Below are positions 17,968-27,046 of a DNA stretch of 64,000 nt, piece by piece (position 1 is the stretch's first letter; every line of letters starts with the position of its first letter). The stretch is from an uncultured Veillonella sp. Lineage in GTDB: Bacteria > Bacillota > Negativicutes > Veillonellales > Veillonellaceae. A program made the translations under genes and the position numbers. The DNA lies in assembly GCF_937981445.1 (NCBI RefSeq), contig NZ_CALJON010000003.1, forward strand, positions 11,711 through 75,710. The letters run 5' to 3'. The notes beneath the pieces were generated by a model. It was not told the DNA's origin. It did not search any database and saw nothing but the letters and a program-made list of their open reading frames with translations.

Positions 17968-19305
17968 TTATTTGCCTTCTGCAATGCGATCCATAAACTG
18001 CAAGTATTCTTCTTTAGTAAATACTGCTTTATATCCGGCTTTGACTTCGTCAGCACCTTTAGCTTCGCCATAGAGCAAGTCAACAATGGTCATAGCTAGG
18101 GCTTGGGCTGTTTTAGTAAATGCTACATCGTGGTTTACGATTTCATAGTCGGCACCATGAAGAACACCTTTAATGCAGCCAACCCAAGGGTGAATAACAG
18201 GGATTAAATGGGACACATCACCCATATCTGTACTAGCTGTAATATGTTCACCTTGGAATACATTGTCCTCACCAAAGAGTGGAATGGAGTTTTCCTTTAG
18301 AAAACGATTCATTACAGCATCATTTCTCATTGGTAAATAGCCAGGTAAATCATGGATTTCACAAGTGGCGCCGAGGGCATCAGCACCAGCTTTTAAGGCA
18401 CGATTAACTTTGAAATTGCCATCTACCATGGCGTCTACTGTGGCAGCTCGTACATAGCTTTCCATGGAAACATAGTCAGGTACGACATTAACAAGATCAC
18501 CACCGCTATTGATGATAGGATGGAAGCGGAAGTAGTCTGCTTCTTTGAAGGTGTCACGGATAGCATTGACACCCATAATACCCATCATACAGGCTTGTAG
18601 TGCATTGATTCCTTCGTGAGGGGCACCCGCTGCGTGCGCTGCTTTACCATGGTAATCGATGAGTTTGCCAATAAAACCATTAGAAGTTGAGCCAAGGCCC
18701 ATTTCGCCAGTTGGTGTTGTTGCAGGGTTTACATGCATTTGCATGGCCATATCAATATCATCGAAGGCGCCTTCGTAAATGAGCTCTTGTTTGCCTCCTA
18801 GATAGCGAATTTTACCTTCTTCACGAAGTTTATTGCGATAGTCAATTTCTACATACTCTTCCGCAGGTACAGCAAAGAGAACTACATCACCATTAAGATT
18901 GTCCATTACGCCAGGTGCTTGAAGACCAAGGGCTACAGCAATTAAGTTGGCAATTTGTACATTGTGACCGCAGCAGTGGGCCGCGCCAGTTAGCTCGTCA
19001 GCGCGAGGATGTTTGGGACAAAGGATGGCATCAAGCTCGCCAATCATAGCGACTGTATATTTGCTATCTTTCCCTTTTAAACGACCCTTTACACCCGTAA
19101 GCGCATGGCCTGTGGTAAAGGGGATTTGTAGTTCCTTAAATACTTCTTGAACAACGGCAGATGTTTTTTGTTCTTTATAGCCTAGTTCAGGAGCGGCCAT
19201 AATGCGTTCGGCAATCTCCATAAGACGAGGCATATTCTCTTCAATCGCTTTACATACACGGGCTTTGACTTCAGCAATAGGAAGTTGATTGGCAATTGTA
19301 CTCAT
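17968..19305 (-). CDS. M20 family amidohydrolase (aminobenzoyl-glutamate/amidohydrolase type)
   Basis: Zinc-dependent amidohydrolase of 445 residues, predicted cytosolic. The start MSTIANQLPIAEVKARV (19305) is preferred because GAAGGA lies 8-9 bases upstream; the frame stays open a little further. Visible family features are APELGYKEQKTS, GELDAI, GAAHCCGHNVQ (metal His residues), VPAEEYVEI (catalytic Glu pair), the dimerisation-domain segment HGKAAHAAGAPHEGINALQA and STDMGDVSHLIP. It is the second gene after a DUF3100 membrane protein, a pairing that suggests uptake of an N-acylated amino acid or small amide and its cleavage (inference). Confidence 0.87.
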   Translation of the reverse strand: MSTIANQLPIAEVKARVCKAIEENMPRLMEIAERIMAAPELGYKEQKTSAVVQEVFKELQIPFTTGHALTGVKGRLKGKDSKYTVAMIGELDAILCPKHPRADELTGAAHCCGHNVQIANLIAVALGLQAPGVMDNLNGDVVLFAVPAEEYVEIDYRNKLREEGKIRYLGGKQELIYEGAFDDIDMAMQMHVNPATTPTGEMGLGSTSNGFIGKLIDYHGKAAHAAGAPHEGINALQACMMGIMGVNAIRDTFKEADYFRFHPIINSGGDLVNVVPDYVSMESYVRAATVDAMVDGNFKVNRALKAGADALGATCEIHDLPGYLPMRNDAVMNRFLKENSIPLFGEDNVFQGEHITASTDMGDVSHLIPVIHPWVGCIKGVLHGADYEIVNHDVAFTKTAQALAMTIVDLLYGEAKGADEVKAGYKAVFTKEEYLQFMDRIAEGK

Positions 19306-19413
19306 TTTGATATATCCTTCTTTCAATTAGTTAGTACATAACGGAATTATCTTATTTTTAAAGTGTAAGACTTCATGCGCTTATAGTATGCGACTTCATA
19401 CGATTTTATATGC

Positions 19414-20763
19414 TTATAGCATGCCTTCCCAATGAAGCACAATTTGGGCCACAATAGTAGCGCAAATGAATGTACCTGTGGCAACGGCTAAAGCAACAGG
19501 CACGATGCACCACGATAATTGTTTGAAGGCACCTAAGTCTTTGCCCAAGGAAAGACCTGCATAAGCGAGTACTGGGGTAGTGGTGGCTAGGAAGGTAACT
19601 TCGGCTGTTTCCTGAGTAAACCATAACGCACCAGGTACGCCTGGAATTGAGAAAATAACACCTAAAATAGATACCCAGAATACCATTGGTAATTTTTTAA
19701 AACCTGGTAAATAAGAAATTACAGCACCTAAAAAGGCAATACCGGCTAAGATAAGGCAGCCTTGTAAGCTATCACTAAAGATATGTTTGCCATCTAAAAT
19801 ATTGCCAATAGAAGTAATGATAGCGGCGATTAGGGCAACAACGAAGAATTTTATACATTTTTGACTGAATGAAAGTGCAGGAGCAGCTGGTTTGGCACTA
19901 CCTGCATTAGGTTCATAGACTTTAGACTCAGCTGTTTTGTTTGCTGTAGATGCCGCTGTTGTAGCTTGGTTAGTACCGCCCATTTCGTGGCTACTGTGTT
20001 TTAATTTATTGGCACAGAAGGTATATAGGCGTTCCATTAATGGTAACGAAACGAATAAACTAAAGTATACACCTACAACACTAGTTAATAGATTGGCTGC
20101 GCCGGCAATACTCATGATTTCTTTTTCAAATTCAGGATGAACTGCTACGATTGATCCTGTAGCAGCGGCCATCATACTGGCACTACCGATACCGGCCCCC
20201 ATGGCTAAGGCTAAAGGATGGAACCAATTGAGCTGCGAAATAATACCAGATAAAATAGAAATCCACATAGCACCAAAAAGGGTACCACAAATATACATAC
20301 CCATTACGCCACGTCCTTCAGGAGAATGGAAACCATAGCGATCAATAATAATGGCTACATTGGCTTCACGGTCGATGGAGTAGCATGCACCAATGGCTTC
20401 ACGGCGCATGCCCACTAGTAAGGCGATAGGAAGACCACAAATAATGGTGCCCAATAAATGGCCTAACTCTTGCATAAGCAAGGCCCAACCAGAATTCATA
20501 ATGATGTGCAAGTTAGGTCCGATGCCAAGGCCTATTTTAGTCATTAAGAGCATAATGGAAATATTTAAATAATCTGTAGCTGCTTCCATTTGTTCTTCTG
20601 ACATAATCTTAAGTTTAGGAATTGAAATAATAAGACCAATTACTAGTGAATACAGTAGTGGTAAGAATACAACGATACCAAATTTGATGATACCAATTCC
20701 TTCAGCTAGTAATGTAATGAGTAAACAGAGCAGATGAATTTTCCAGTTTTTTAATAGACCCAT
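19414..20763 (-). CDS. DUF3100 family multipass membrane protein, putative transporter
   Basis: A 449-residue inner-membrane protein with roughly ten to twelve hydrophobic helices in two blocks, separated by a polar linker at about residues 275-315 (rich in Thr, Ala and Lys). The start MGLLKNWKIHLLCLL at 20763 follows AGGAGG. Segments such as SIDREANVAIIIDRYGFHSPEGRGVMGMY and GAGIGSASMMAAATGSIVAVHPEFE (quoted here only as landmarks near residues 130 and 190) match my recollection of DUF3100. The M20 hydrolase lies 108 bases downstream on the same strand, so substrate import is a likely role. The substrate is unknown. Confidence 0.75.
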   Translation of the reverse strand: MGLLKNWKIHLLCLLITLLAEGIGIIKFGIVVFLPLLYSLVIGLIISIPKLKIMSEEQMEAATDYLNISIMLLMTKIGLGIGPNLHIIMNSGWALLMQELGHLLGTIICGLPIALLVGMRREAIGACYSIDREANVAIIIDRYGFHSPEGRGVMGMYICGTLFGAMWISILSGIISQLNWFHPLALAMGAGIGSASMMAAATGSIVAVHPEFEKEIMSIAGAANLLTSVVGVYFSLFVSLPLMERLYTFCANKLKHSSHEMGGTNQATTAASTANKTAESKVYEPNAGSAKPAAPALSFSQKCIKFFVVALIAAIITSIGNILDGKHIFSDSLQGCLILAGIAFLGAVISYLPGFKKLPMVFWVSILGVIFSIPGVPGALWFTQETAEVTFLATTTPVLAYAGLSLGKDLGAFKQLSWCIVPVALAVATGTFICATIVAQIVLHWEGML

Positions 20764-20795
20764 CTTAGTGTCCTCCTGTGTTATAAAAATGTATT

Positions 20796-20843
20796 TATCG
20801 AATTTCGATATACACATTATACTCCTATTTTTTATTATGTAAA
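20796..20843 (-). promoter_or_regulatory. Promoter and palindromic operator of the DUF3100-M20 operon
   Basis: On the minus strand TTTACA (20838-20843), 16 bases, TATAAT (20816-20821) form a good sigma-70 promoter about 55 bases upstream of the start. A 15-base palindrome, TATCGAA-T-TTCGATA, at 20796-20810 sits at the expected transcription start, a typical repressor position. Its half-site also occurs in the adhesin promoter at 13832-13851. Confidence 0.6.
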
Positions 20844-21211
20844 ACGATTAAAAATGCGTATTTATCATATTTGTTATGAAATAAAGTGATTATTTGTTGA
20901 GGCGGAATGTAAAACATTGATAATTATACTAAATACTGTTAAAAGGCTATAGTTTTAGTTGGAATGAAGAAAGTTCAATAAATGTATTTTGGGAAGAGAC
21001 TAAGAGTGCTTTCTGTGCATATTAAATGTTTCTTGTAATAGACAAAATGCGGTATATACAGAGGTTGAAGGGAGGAAGAAAAAGGGAGAAAGTGCTAAAA
21101 TCTAGACAGAACTAAATATGAAATAAATACGAAATAGATATAAAATCAATATGATGTAGTTACGAAATCAATAAGAAATTAATAGGAAGTAAACAAGATA
21201 GATAAGTAAAT

Positions 21212-21249
21212 AAAAAAATAGGCCCTATCGAGGATAGGACCTATTTTAT
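21212..21249 (-). terminator. Terminator of cstA
   Basis: Read on the minus strand, AAAATAGGTCCTATC, loop CTC, GATAGGGCCTATTTT and a T-run form a strong stem about 50 bases after the cstA stop. The rest of 20844-21300 is AT-rich with no gene seen. Confidence 0.85.
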
Positions 21250-21300
21250 ATGGTTACCTTCTATGTACTAGTTAAAGTTTATAGATAGGTACGTGTCATA

Positions 21301-23142
21301 TTATTGTTGTTCCATGGGTTTTGGAGCACCGTATTTTTTGAGGCTTTCAGCTTCAACTTCAGCTTGTGTTTTGTAGCTTTGAGGCATCTTAGCGAGACGA
21401 ATCCAGCTGCGAACTGCTTCAACTAATACGATTACGATCATTAAGAACATAACAGCACTGAAGGCTACAAGAGTCCATTTGCCTGCAGGAACATAGCTGT
21501 AGAATACGTTTTCAAAGTCAGCAGCTACAGCGATGATTGCCATGAAGAAGCAAGGAACACCAGTTACCCAAGCGTAGCGTTTGTGACCAAGACGCATAAT
21601 AACAGTAGTACCAACTGCCAATGTCATAGTACCTAATAATTGGTTAGATACACCGAATAGAGGCCAGATAATACCAATGTTACCTTGAAGAACTAGGTAA
21701 CCCCACATTAAGCAGATAAGAGCAGCACAACCATAAACACCTGGTGTCCAGTTTACATTGCCCAATGGTTTGTAGAAGCGACCTAATAATTCTTGTAATA
21801 AGTAACGACCTACACGAGTACCAGCATCGATAAGAGTCATGATGAATAAAGCTTCGAACATGATACAGAAGTGATACCAGTAACCCATCAAGTGATCCAT
21901 GTTTGGAAGACGGGAGAAGATATGAGCCATACCAACTGCTAAGGATACAGCACCGCCTGGACGATGCATTAAGTCTTCACCAACCATTGCGGAAAGTGTA
22001 GGTAATTCATGAACTTGTAAGCCTAGGGCTTTGAAAGTTTCAGTAGTAGAGTTGATTGCGAAATAATCATCTGGATGAAGTGCAGTTGCTGCGATTAAAG
22101 CCATCATAGCGATGAATGCTTCAGTAAGCATAGCACCATAACCGATAGGAAGAATTTCTTTTTCATTAGTAATCATCTTAGGAGTAGTACCAGTTGCGAT
22201 TACTGTATGGAAACCAGATAAAGCACCGCAAGCGATAGTAATAAAGATGAATGGGAATACAGCACCTTTAAGTACTGGACCGCCACCCCAAATGAAAGGA
22301 GTAACAGCTGGCATTTGGATAACTGGCATTACGATAATAATACCTAATGCAAGGGCACCAATTGTACCAATTTTTAAGTAAGTTGATAAGTAGTCACGAG
22401 GAGCTAGTAATAACCATACAGGTAATGCAGCAGCGAAGAAGCCATATACAGCTAACATGATTTCGATTTCATGTAAGTCGTATAAGAACCAAGAAGCGTA
22501 AGGAGAAGCAGCAACTTCTGGGCCATAAAGAATAGCTGCGAAGATAAGTGCTACACCGATGATAGTAGCTTCTTGGATTTTGCCAGGACGTAACCAACGT
22601 AAGTAAATACCAACGAAGATAGCGATTGGAATTGTCATACTTACGGAGAAGAAGCCCCAAGCAGAGCCATGAAGTGCGTTAGCAACTACTACGGCCATAC
22701 CAGCTAGGGTAATAATCAACAAGAATAATGTGGACAACATTGCCCCAACACTTGCAAGATTACTAATTTCTTCTTTAGCGATATCGGCGATAGATTTGCC
22801 ATCGTAACGAATGGATGCGAAGAGGATTACCATATCGTGTACGGCACCGGCTACAACAGAACCAATTAAGATCCAAAGTAAACCAGGTAAATAACCAAAT
22901 TGAGCGGCAATAACTGGACCAACAAGAGGACCAGCGCCAGCGATTGCAGCAAAGTGATGACCAAATGTAACCCATTTGTTAGTTGGTACATAGTCATGAC
23001 CATCGTTGTGCACTACAGCTGGTGTAGGACGATATTGGTCAAGAGTTAGTACTTTGGCTGCAATAAATGCCCCATAAAAGCGGTACGCCAGGATTAATAC
23101 ACAGGCGGAGGCAATTACCAAATAAAGACCATTCATTTCCAC
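21301..23142 (-). CDS. cstA: CstA family carbon-starvation/pyruvate-peptide transporter
   Basis: Inner-membrane transporter of about 613 residues with some 16 hydrophobic helices. The hallmark CstA segment lies near residues 60-110 (HHFAAIAGAGPLVGPVIAAQ, then GAVHDMVI). CstA relatives import pyruvate or peptides when carbon is short, consistent with an organism living on organic acids and peptides. GTG 23142 is chosen because GGAGGTG ends 6 bases before it; ATG 23136 two codons on would sit too far away. The gene stands alone behind a leader of about 250 bases that contains two strong hairpins. Confidence 0.92.
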   Translation of the reverse strand: MEMNGLYLVIASACVLILAYRFYGAFIAAKVLTLDQYRPTPAVVHNDGHDYVPTNKWVTFGHHFAAIAGAGPLVGPVIAAQFGYLPGLLWILIGSVVAGAVHDMVILFASIRYDGKSIADIAKEEISNLASVGAMLSTLFLLIITLAGMAVVVANALHGSAWGFFSVSMTIPIAIFVGIYLRWLRPGKIQEATIIGVALIFAAILYGPEVAASPYASWFLYDLHEIEIMLAVYGFFAAALPVWLLLAPRDYLSTYLKIGTIGALALGIIIVMPVIQMPAVTPFIWGGGPVLKGAVFPFIFITIACGALSGFHTVIATGTTPKMITNEKEILPIGYGAMLTEAFIAMMALIAATALHPDDYFAINSTTETFKALGLQVHELPTLSAMVGEDLMHRPGGAVSLAVGMAHIFSRLPNMDHLMGYWYHFCIMFEALFIMTLIDAGTRVGRYLLQELLGRFYKPLGNVNWTPGVYGCAALICLMWGYLVLQGNIGIIWPLFGVSNQLLGTMTLAVGTTVIMRLGHKRYAWVTGVPCFFMAIIAVAADFENVFYSYVPAGKWTLVAFSAVMFLMIVIVLVEAVRSWIRLAKMPQSYKTQAEVEAESLKKYGAPKPMEQQ

Positions 23143-23265
23143 TGAAAACACCTCCAGTAAATACTCGCACTGAAAGTGGACAAATGATAAGATAAATAAA
23201 TTCAAAAAAAGATATCAACTTGTCCCTCAATGCGCTCGCGGGAAATATAGAAGAAAAGTAAATAA

Positions 23266-23380
23266 AATCTTAGAGCCCTATCTTCGCTTAGTGCTTTGAG
23301 ATTATTTTATATACTTCATATGATTACACATTCCCGGTGCAATAAGGTTGAAGATTCAATCTATTGCTAAATGTAATCAT
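23266..23380 (-). promoter_or_regulatory. Structured 5' leader of cstA (candidate cis-regulatory RNA)
   Basis: In the leader RNA (minus strand) a long three-tier hairpin covers 23380-23320: ATGATTACA pairs with TGTAATCAT, inside it GCAATA with TATTGC, and inside that GATTGA with TCAACC around a four-base loop. One internal loop is asymmetric (TTTA opposite ACCGGGAATG). A second, 15-position imperfect stem with loop AGCGAAGA lies at 23303-23266. I do not recognise the fold as a known riboswitch class. Confidence 0.5.
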
Positions 23381-23392
23381 TTCTTACGTCTT

Positions 23393-23420
23393 ATTGTACT
23401 CTAAAAGCTCTATCTGTCAA
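23393..23420 (-). promoter_or_regulatory. cstA: Sigma-70 promoter of cstA
   Basis: On the minus strand TTGACA (23415-23420), a 16-base spacer and TACAAT (23393-23398) make a near-consensus promoter. Transcription would start near 23386, giving a leader of about 245 bases. Confidence 0.75.
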
Positions 23421-23811
23421 TTGAAAATTATTAAAAATCATGTAAGATATGCGTAAAAGTAAAAATGCGTAAAATAAAGCACTTATGTATTACAAAAATG
23501 AATTAAAAATGAAATAGCTTATATCATATAATGAATAGACTATAGAAAATGCATTGTAAATGAGAATGAATTGATTGTAAAATTTCAGTAAAAATTATAA
23601 TTAATTTATCTGAAAAAATAGCAATAATGCTTAATTGTTATAATATATATTACTAATTTCGATAAATTGCACTCAATAAAATTGACAATATGAAGTAGGG
23701 GATATTGATAATAAAATTGAGAGTTGAGACGGATTTTCTATTTCGTAAATATGTTTACGATTTTAGATACGTGATTTTAGGTAACTAAAAATATAAAATG
23801 ATTAACTAGTG

Positions 23812-23864
23812 TTAGCGACTCATGTGGAATTGAGATAGTCTTAGCAACTCATGTAGAGTTGAGA
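23812..23864. repeat. 24-bp direct repeat, period 29, in the cstA-hypothetical gap
   Basis: Two 24-bp units (23812-23835 and 23841-23864) share TTAGC-ACTCATGT and TTGAGA blocks with three mismatches. The large gap 23421-24196 is very AT-rich. Apart from this repeat I see no gene or clear RNA element in it. Confidence 0.65.
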
Positions 23865-24196
23865 AAATGGTAAGGGATTTTTCAATTTGATTAAATAGCA
23901 ATGTGAATATAAAAAAACTATTAGTTATTTGGGCATTTTATGTTATTATATAAAGGACGTAGTTATACGGCGAAGGTATATTAAATATGATTTTATATGA
24001 TAAGGCTTATAAGGATAGGCGAGGCGTATAAAATTTTGAAAAATAATTTTATAATATATCATAGTTATAGTGTTAATACTGTATATTGGTAATGACGTTA
24101 GTATTGCTTTGTGGTAAAAGTACTAGTATGGCGTTATGTTAATGGTATTACTATGAAGAGAGATGTACATAAGCTGATTCAGAAAGGAAGTGTATT

Positions 24197-25297
24197 ATGC
24201 GTCAGTTTCGTTGTGATTCGGAGACTATGAAAAAAGGATATATGGCTTTAGCCGCTCAGGTGAGTAAGGCCATTGAAAAGGGGACTTTATCCGTGTATGA
24301 TACACTGCATTTAGTCGTAATAGATGATGTAGTTGTGAATTGGTATGGCAAGGGGCCTTTTGATGGCCGTTATGTAGAAGAACCTACTGATGTATTATTA
24401 CAAATGGTAGCTAGAGCGCGGTACGAGTTTGAACGGCCTTATTTTGAAGAGCATTCTACGAGTACTTTGGCGGAGTTAGCGGTGCAGCCTGTTACAAATG
24501 ATGGAGCCCCTAAATCTGTAGTTAATGAAGTATTTACAGATCGGGAAGCGGCAAAACTTTGGGAAGTGGGCTTAACTGCGGTAATCAAGGCCTGTCAAGG
24601 GATTGGCACGGATACCTTTAGTGAGCAGGAGTGTCGCGATAGTGATGGCACATTTTTAGTTAGTGCGGCCGGGATGGACCGGTTATTTGGAGTGCGCTTA
24701 GCTGATGAGGACATGAGCATTGTATTTTTACATATTGGTAAAGAAGAGGCCATGTTAGTACGCTCTAAATTGCGTGAACAATATGAACAGAAAGGTATTC
24801 ACCAAGTAGAAGATGCATTAAAACATCGCTTAACTGAAGTTATTACATCTTGTGTGAAGGAAATCGCCAATGGGCGCACCGCAGAGCTTCTTCGTGTTAT
24901 CGAGAAGGTCGCCAGCGAAGTAGGTATTAAGTCCCGCGTAGCTGAAGTGGTGACTGATTTTAGACGATACAATCGCATTGTATGGGCCTATTTATATGCC
25001 TTAGTTGATAGTGATGAAGTAGAGGTATGGCATAATACATTACATGAAAGTTTAAACGGTCAAGCGGAGGCTGTTGGCGCTGGAAGTGATCACAATCCAC
25101 TACTTGATGCATATGATGATGAATTGCTAGAAGAACATGGCTTTAAGGCTGAAGCTAGAGAGCGCAGTCAAGGCCAATGGAAGCAAGGCGCAGTGGACGA
25201 ATCAGCATTAACTGAGTCCATATCCTATGAAGATCTAATGGAAAATGTATTTGATACAGATTTATCCAATTTGACCACTAAGGAAACAAAAAAATAA
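24197..25297 (+). CDS. Hypothetical protein
   Basis: A 366-residue protein that I cannot assign to a family. AAAGGAAG precedes the ATG at good distance. It has no signal peptide or membrane helix and is acidic, especially in the last 80 residues (SDHNPLLDAYDDELLEEHG). An N-terminal region with TLHLVVIDDVVVNWYGKGPF looks alpha/beta, a middle helical stretch contains EALHIGKEEAMLVRSKL-like heptads, and the tail is probably disordered. It is a single-gene unit with its own terminator. Function unknown. Confidence 0.75.
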   Translation: MRQFRCDSETMKKGYMALAAQVSKAIEKGTLSVYDTLHLVVIDDVVVNWYGKGPFDGRYVEEPTDVLLQMVARARYEFERPYFEEHSTSTLAELAVQPVTNDGAPKSVVNEVFTDREAAKLWEVGLTAVIKACQGIGTDTFSEQECRDSDGTFLVSAAGMDRLFGVRLADEDMSIVFLHIGKEEAMLVRSKLREQYEQKGIHQVEDALKHRLTEVITSCVKEIANGRTAELLRVIEKVASEVGIKSRVAEVVTDFRRYNRIVWAYLYALVDSDEVEVWHNTLHESLNGQAEAVGAGSDHNPLLDAYDDELLEEHGFKAEARERSQGQWKQGAVDESALTESISYEDLMENVFDTDLSNLTTKETKK

Positions 25298-25327
25298 AGA
25301 AAGTATGATTTTATATAAAATCAATAT

Positions 25328-25384
25328 AGACGTTAAATATAGAATTAGACATTTAATATAGAATTAGATATTTAATATAAAATT
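25328..25384. repeat. 19-bp tandem repeat after the hypothetical gene
   Basis: Three head-to-tail 19-bp units at 25328, 25347 and 25366 (AGACATTTAATATAGAATT with up to three changes), trailing into a fourth degenerate copy. They lie between the stop codon and the terminator. Confidence 0.8.
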
Positions 25385-25398
25385 AGTACTTTAAAATG

Positions 25399-25431
25399 AA
25401 CTAGAGTCTCCATAGGGGCTCTAGTTTTTTT
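25399..25431 (+). terminator. Terminator of the hypothetical gene
   Basis: AACTAGAGTC and the complementary GGCTCTAGTT form a short stem followed by a run of seven T. Confidence 0.85.
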
Positions 25432-25555
25432 AGTTTAGTCTATATATAATAAAGCCATATATTCTATTCATTTAGAAGAATAGGGTGCTTAAAGAATCTA
25501 TATATTAGTTTGAGAGAAAAAGAGTGAATGCATTAGTTTAGAGAGGATGATGGGG

Positions 25556-26671
25556 ATGAAGATTAATAAGGTAGTTCTTCGAAGGATGAGACAGCCCTTG
25601 AAACAAGGGTTTCAAACGAGTTTTGCAGACATGCATGATAAGGCCTTTACTGTAGTGGAATTGTATACTGAAGATGGTTATATGACATATAGCGAATGTT
25701 CAGCCATAGAACATCCTTGGTATAATGAAGAGACTCGCGATGGCGCCTATGAAATCATTAAACGGTATTTAATACCTGCTTTATTTGATATGAAGTGTAT
25801 AGAGCATCCAGAAGAATTTTATAATGCCACGCAGTGGATTCGTCGTAATAAAATGGCCCGTGCAGCTATTGACTGTGGGCTTTGGTCCTTATATGCGCAA
25901 GAACATGCTATGAGTCTCTCGCGCGCAGTAGGTGGCACGCGGGCTACTGTGGAAGTGGGCGTTAGTTTGGGTATACAAAAGAGTCCTGATGAATTATGCC
26001 GTGTCATTGAGGGCTATTTAGAAGCTGGTTATAAGCGAATTAAATGTAAAATTAAGCCTGGTTATGATGTGGACTATATTAAAAAAGTTCGTCACGAGTT
26101 TGGCCCTATTATGCTCATGGCGGATGCTAATTCGGCGTATACTTTAGAGGATATAGAGACATTTAAAGCCTTGGATGAATATAAATTACTCATGATTGAG
26201 CAGCCTTTGGCCAGTGATGATATTGTGGACCATCGTCATTTACAGCGAGCCATTCAGACGCCTATATGTCTTGATGAATCCATCGATTCCGTAGAGGATG
26301 CTAGAAAAGCCATTGAACTAGGCAGTTGTAAAACGATTAATATAAAATTAGCCCGTGTAGGAGGGATTACAGAGGCGAAGAAGATTCATGATCTTTGTGA
26401 AGCCCATGGAATTCCTGTATGGAGTGGTGGTATGTTAGATACGGGCATTGCCCGGGCCTATAACTTGGCTATCGCGTCGTTGCCGAATTACTCCTTGCCT
26501 CATGATATTCCCGCTTCAGAGCGGTATTGGGCGGTGGATTTGGTGGACAGTGCCGTAAAAGTAGGACCTGATTCATCCCTTGTGGTACCCACAGGCGTAG
26601 GTTTAGGTGTTAATGTGGTGAGCGCGCGTTTAGATCAATTCACGGAGAGTATAGAAGAGTTTACCATTTGA
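25556..26671 (+). CDS. Enolase-superfamily enzyme: o-succinylbenzoate synthase / N-acylamino acid racemase
   Basis: A 371-residue member of the muconate-lactonising subgroup. The N-terminal capping domain ends with a GLWSLYAQ helix. The barrel has the acid/base lysines in KRIKCKIKPG (KxK, near 155-160) and in NIKLARVGG, with metal ligands in MADANSAY (Asp), MIEQPLASDD (Glu) and CLDESI (Asp/Glu). The layout and length fit the MenC/NSAR group, which either makes o-succinylbenzoate for menaquinone or racemises N-succinyl amino acids. No other men genes are nearby, so racemase or dipeptide epimerase activity is equally possible. ATG 25556 is preferred over two earlier in-phase ATGs by spacing to GAGAGG. 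Confidence 0.82.
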   Translation: MKINKVVLRRMRQPLKQGFQTSFADMHDKAFTVVELYTEDGYMTYSECSAIEHPWYNEETRDGAYEIIKRYLIPALFDMKCIEHPEEFYNATQWIRRNKMARAAIDCGLWSLYAQEHAMSLSRAVGGTRATVEVGVSLGIQKSPDELCRVIEGYLEAGYKRIKCKIKPGYDVDYIKKVRHEFGPIMLMADANSAYTLEDIETFKALDEYKLLMIEQPLASDDIVDHRHLQRAIQTPICLDESIDSVEDARKAIELGSCKTINIKLARVGGITEAKKIHDLCEAHGIPVWSGGMLDTGIARAYNLAIASLPNYSLPHDIPASERYWAVDLVDSAVKVGPDSSLVVPTGVGLGVNVVSARLDQFTESIEEFTI

Positions 26672-26834
26672 CTATGTTCAGTTTGATACCAATCTTTGTT
26701 ATTTGATTTTGCTGAATGTTTGTTGAATGTTTGTTATTTGATGTTAGTTATTTACTATTTTAAGTTTCTTATTTTATAGTTTTTATAAATGTTGCTATAG
26801 ATTTTGCCTATAGCAGGCTATTGATTTTAGTTCA

Positions 26835-26863
26835 TTGACAGTATACATATGGCAGTGTAGAAT
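26835..26863 (+). promoter_or_regulatory. Sigma-70 promoter of the metQ transcript
   Basis: TTGACA (26835-26840), 17 bases, TAGAAT (26858-26863): near consensus, starting transcription just before the S-box. Confidence 0.8.
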
Positions 26864-26883
26864 AATCCCATCAACTAAACAGG

Positions 26884-27029
26884 ATATCATCAAGAGCAAC
26901 TGAGGGACTGGCCCAATGAAGTTGCGGCAACCATTCGTAAGAAAAGGTGCCAAGTCCAGCGAATTCTATGATTCGACAGATGATTATGTGTATATAACAT
27001 CTTCGTTTCAAACGGAGATGTTTTTTTTG
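26884..27029 (+). promoter_or_regulatory. SAM-I (S-box) riboswitch with transcription terminator
   Basis: The aptamer (26884-26986) has the conserved S-box blocks: ATCAAGAG, GAGGGACTGGCCC-ATGAA, GCGGCAACC, AAGGTGCCAA-TCCAGC and the closing P1 strand GATGATTA. It is followed by a terminator hairpin (26996-27026, AACATCTTCGTTT against ACGGAGATGTT, then a T-run). High S-adenosylmethionine should end transcription before the methionine-binding lipoprotein that follows. Confidence 0.95.
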
Positions 27030-27046
27030 AGAAGGAGAGAGAGCCC

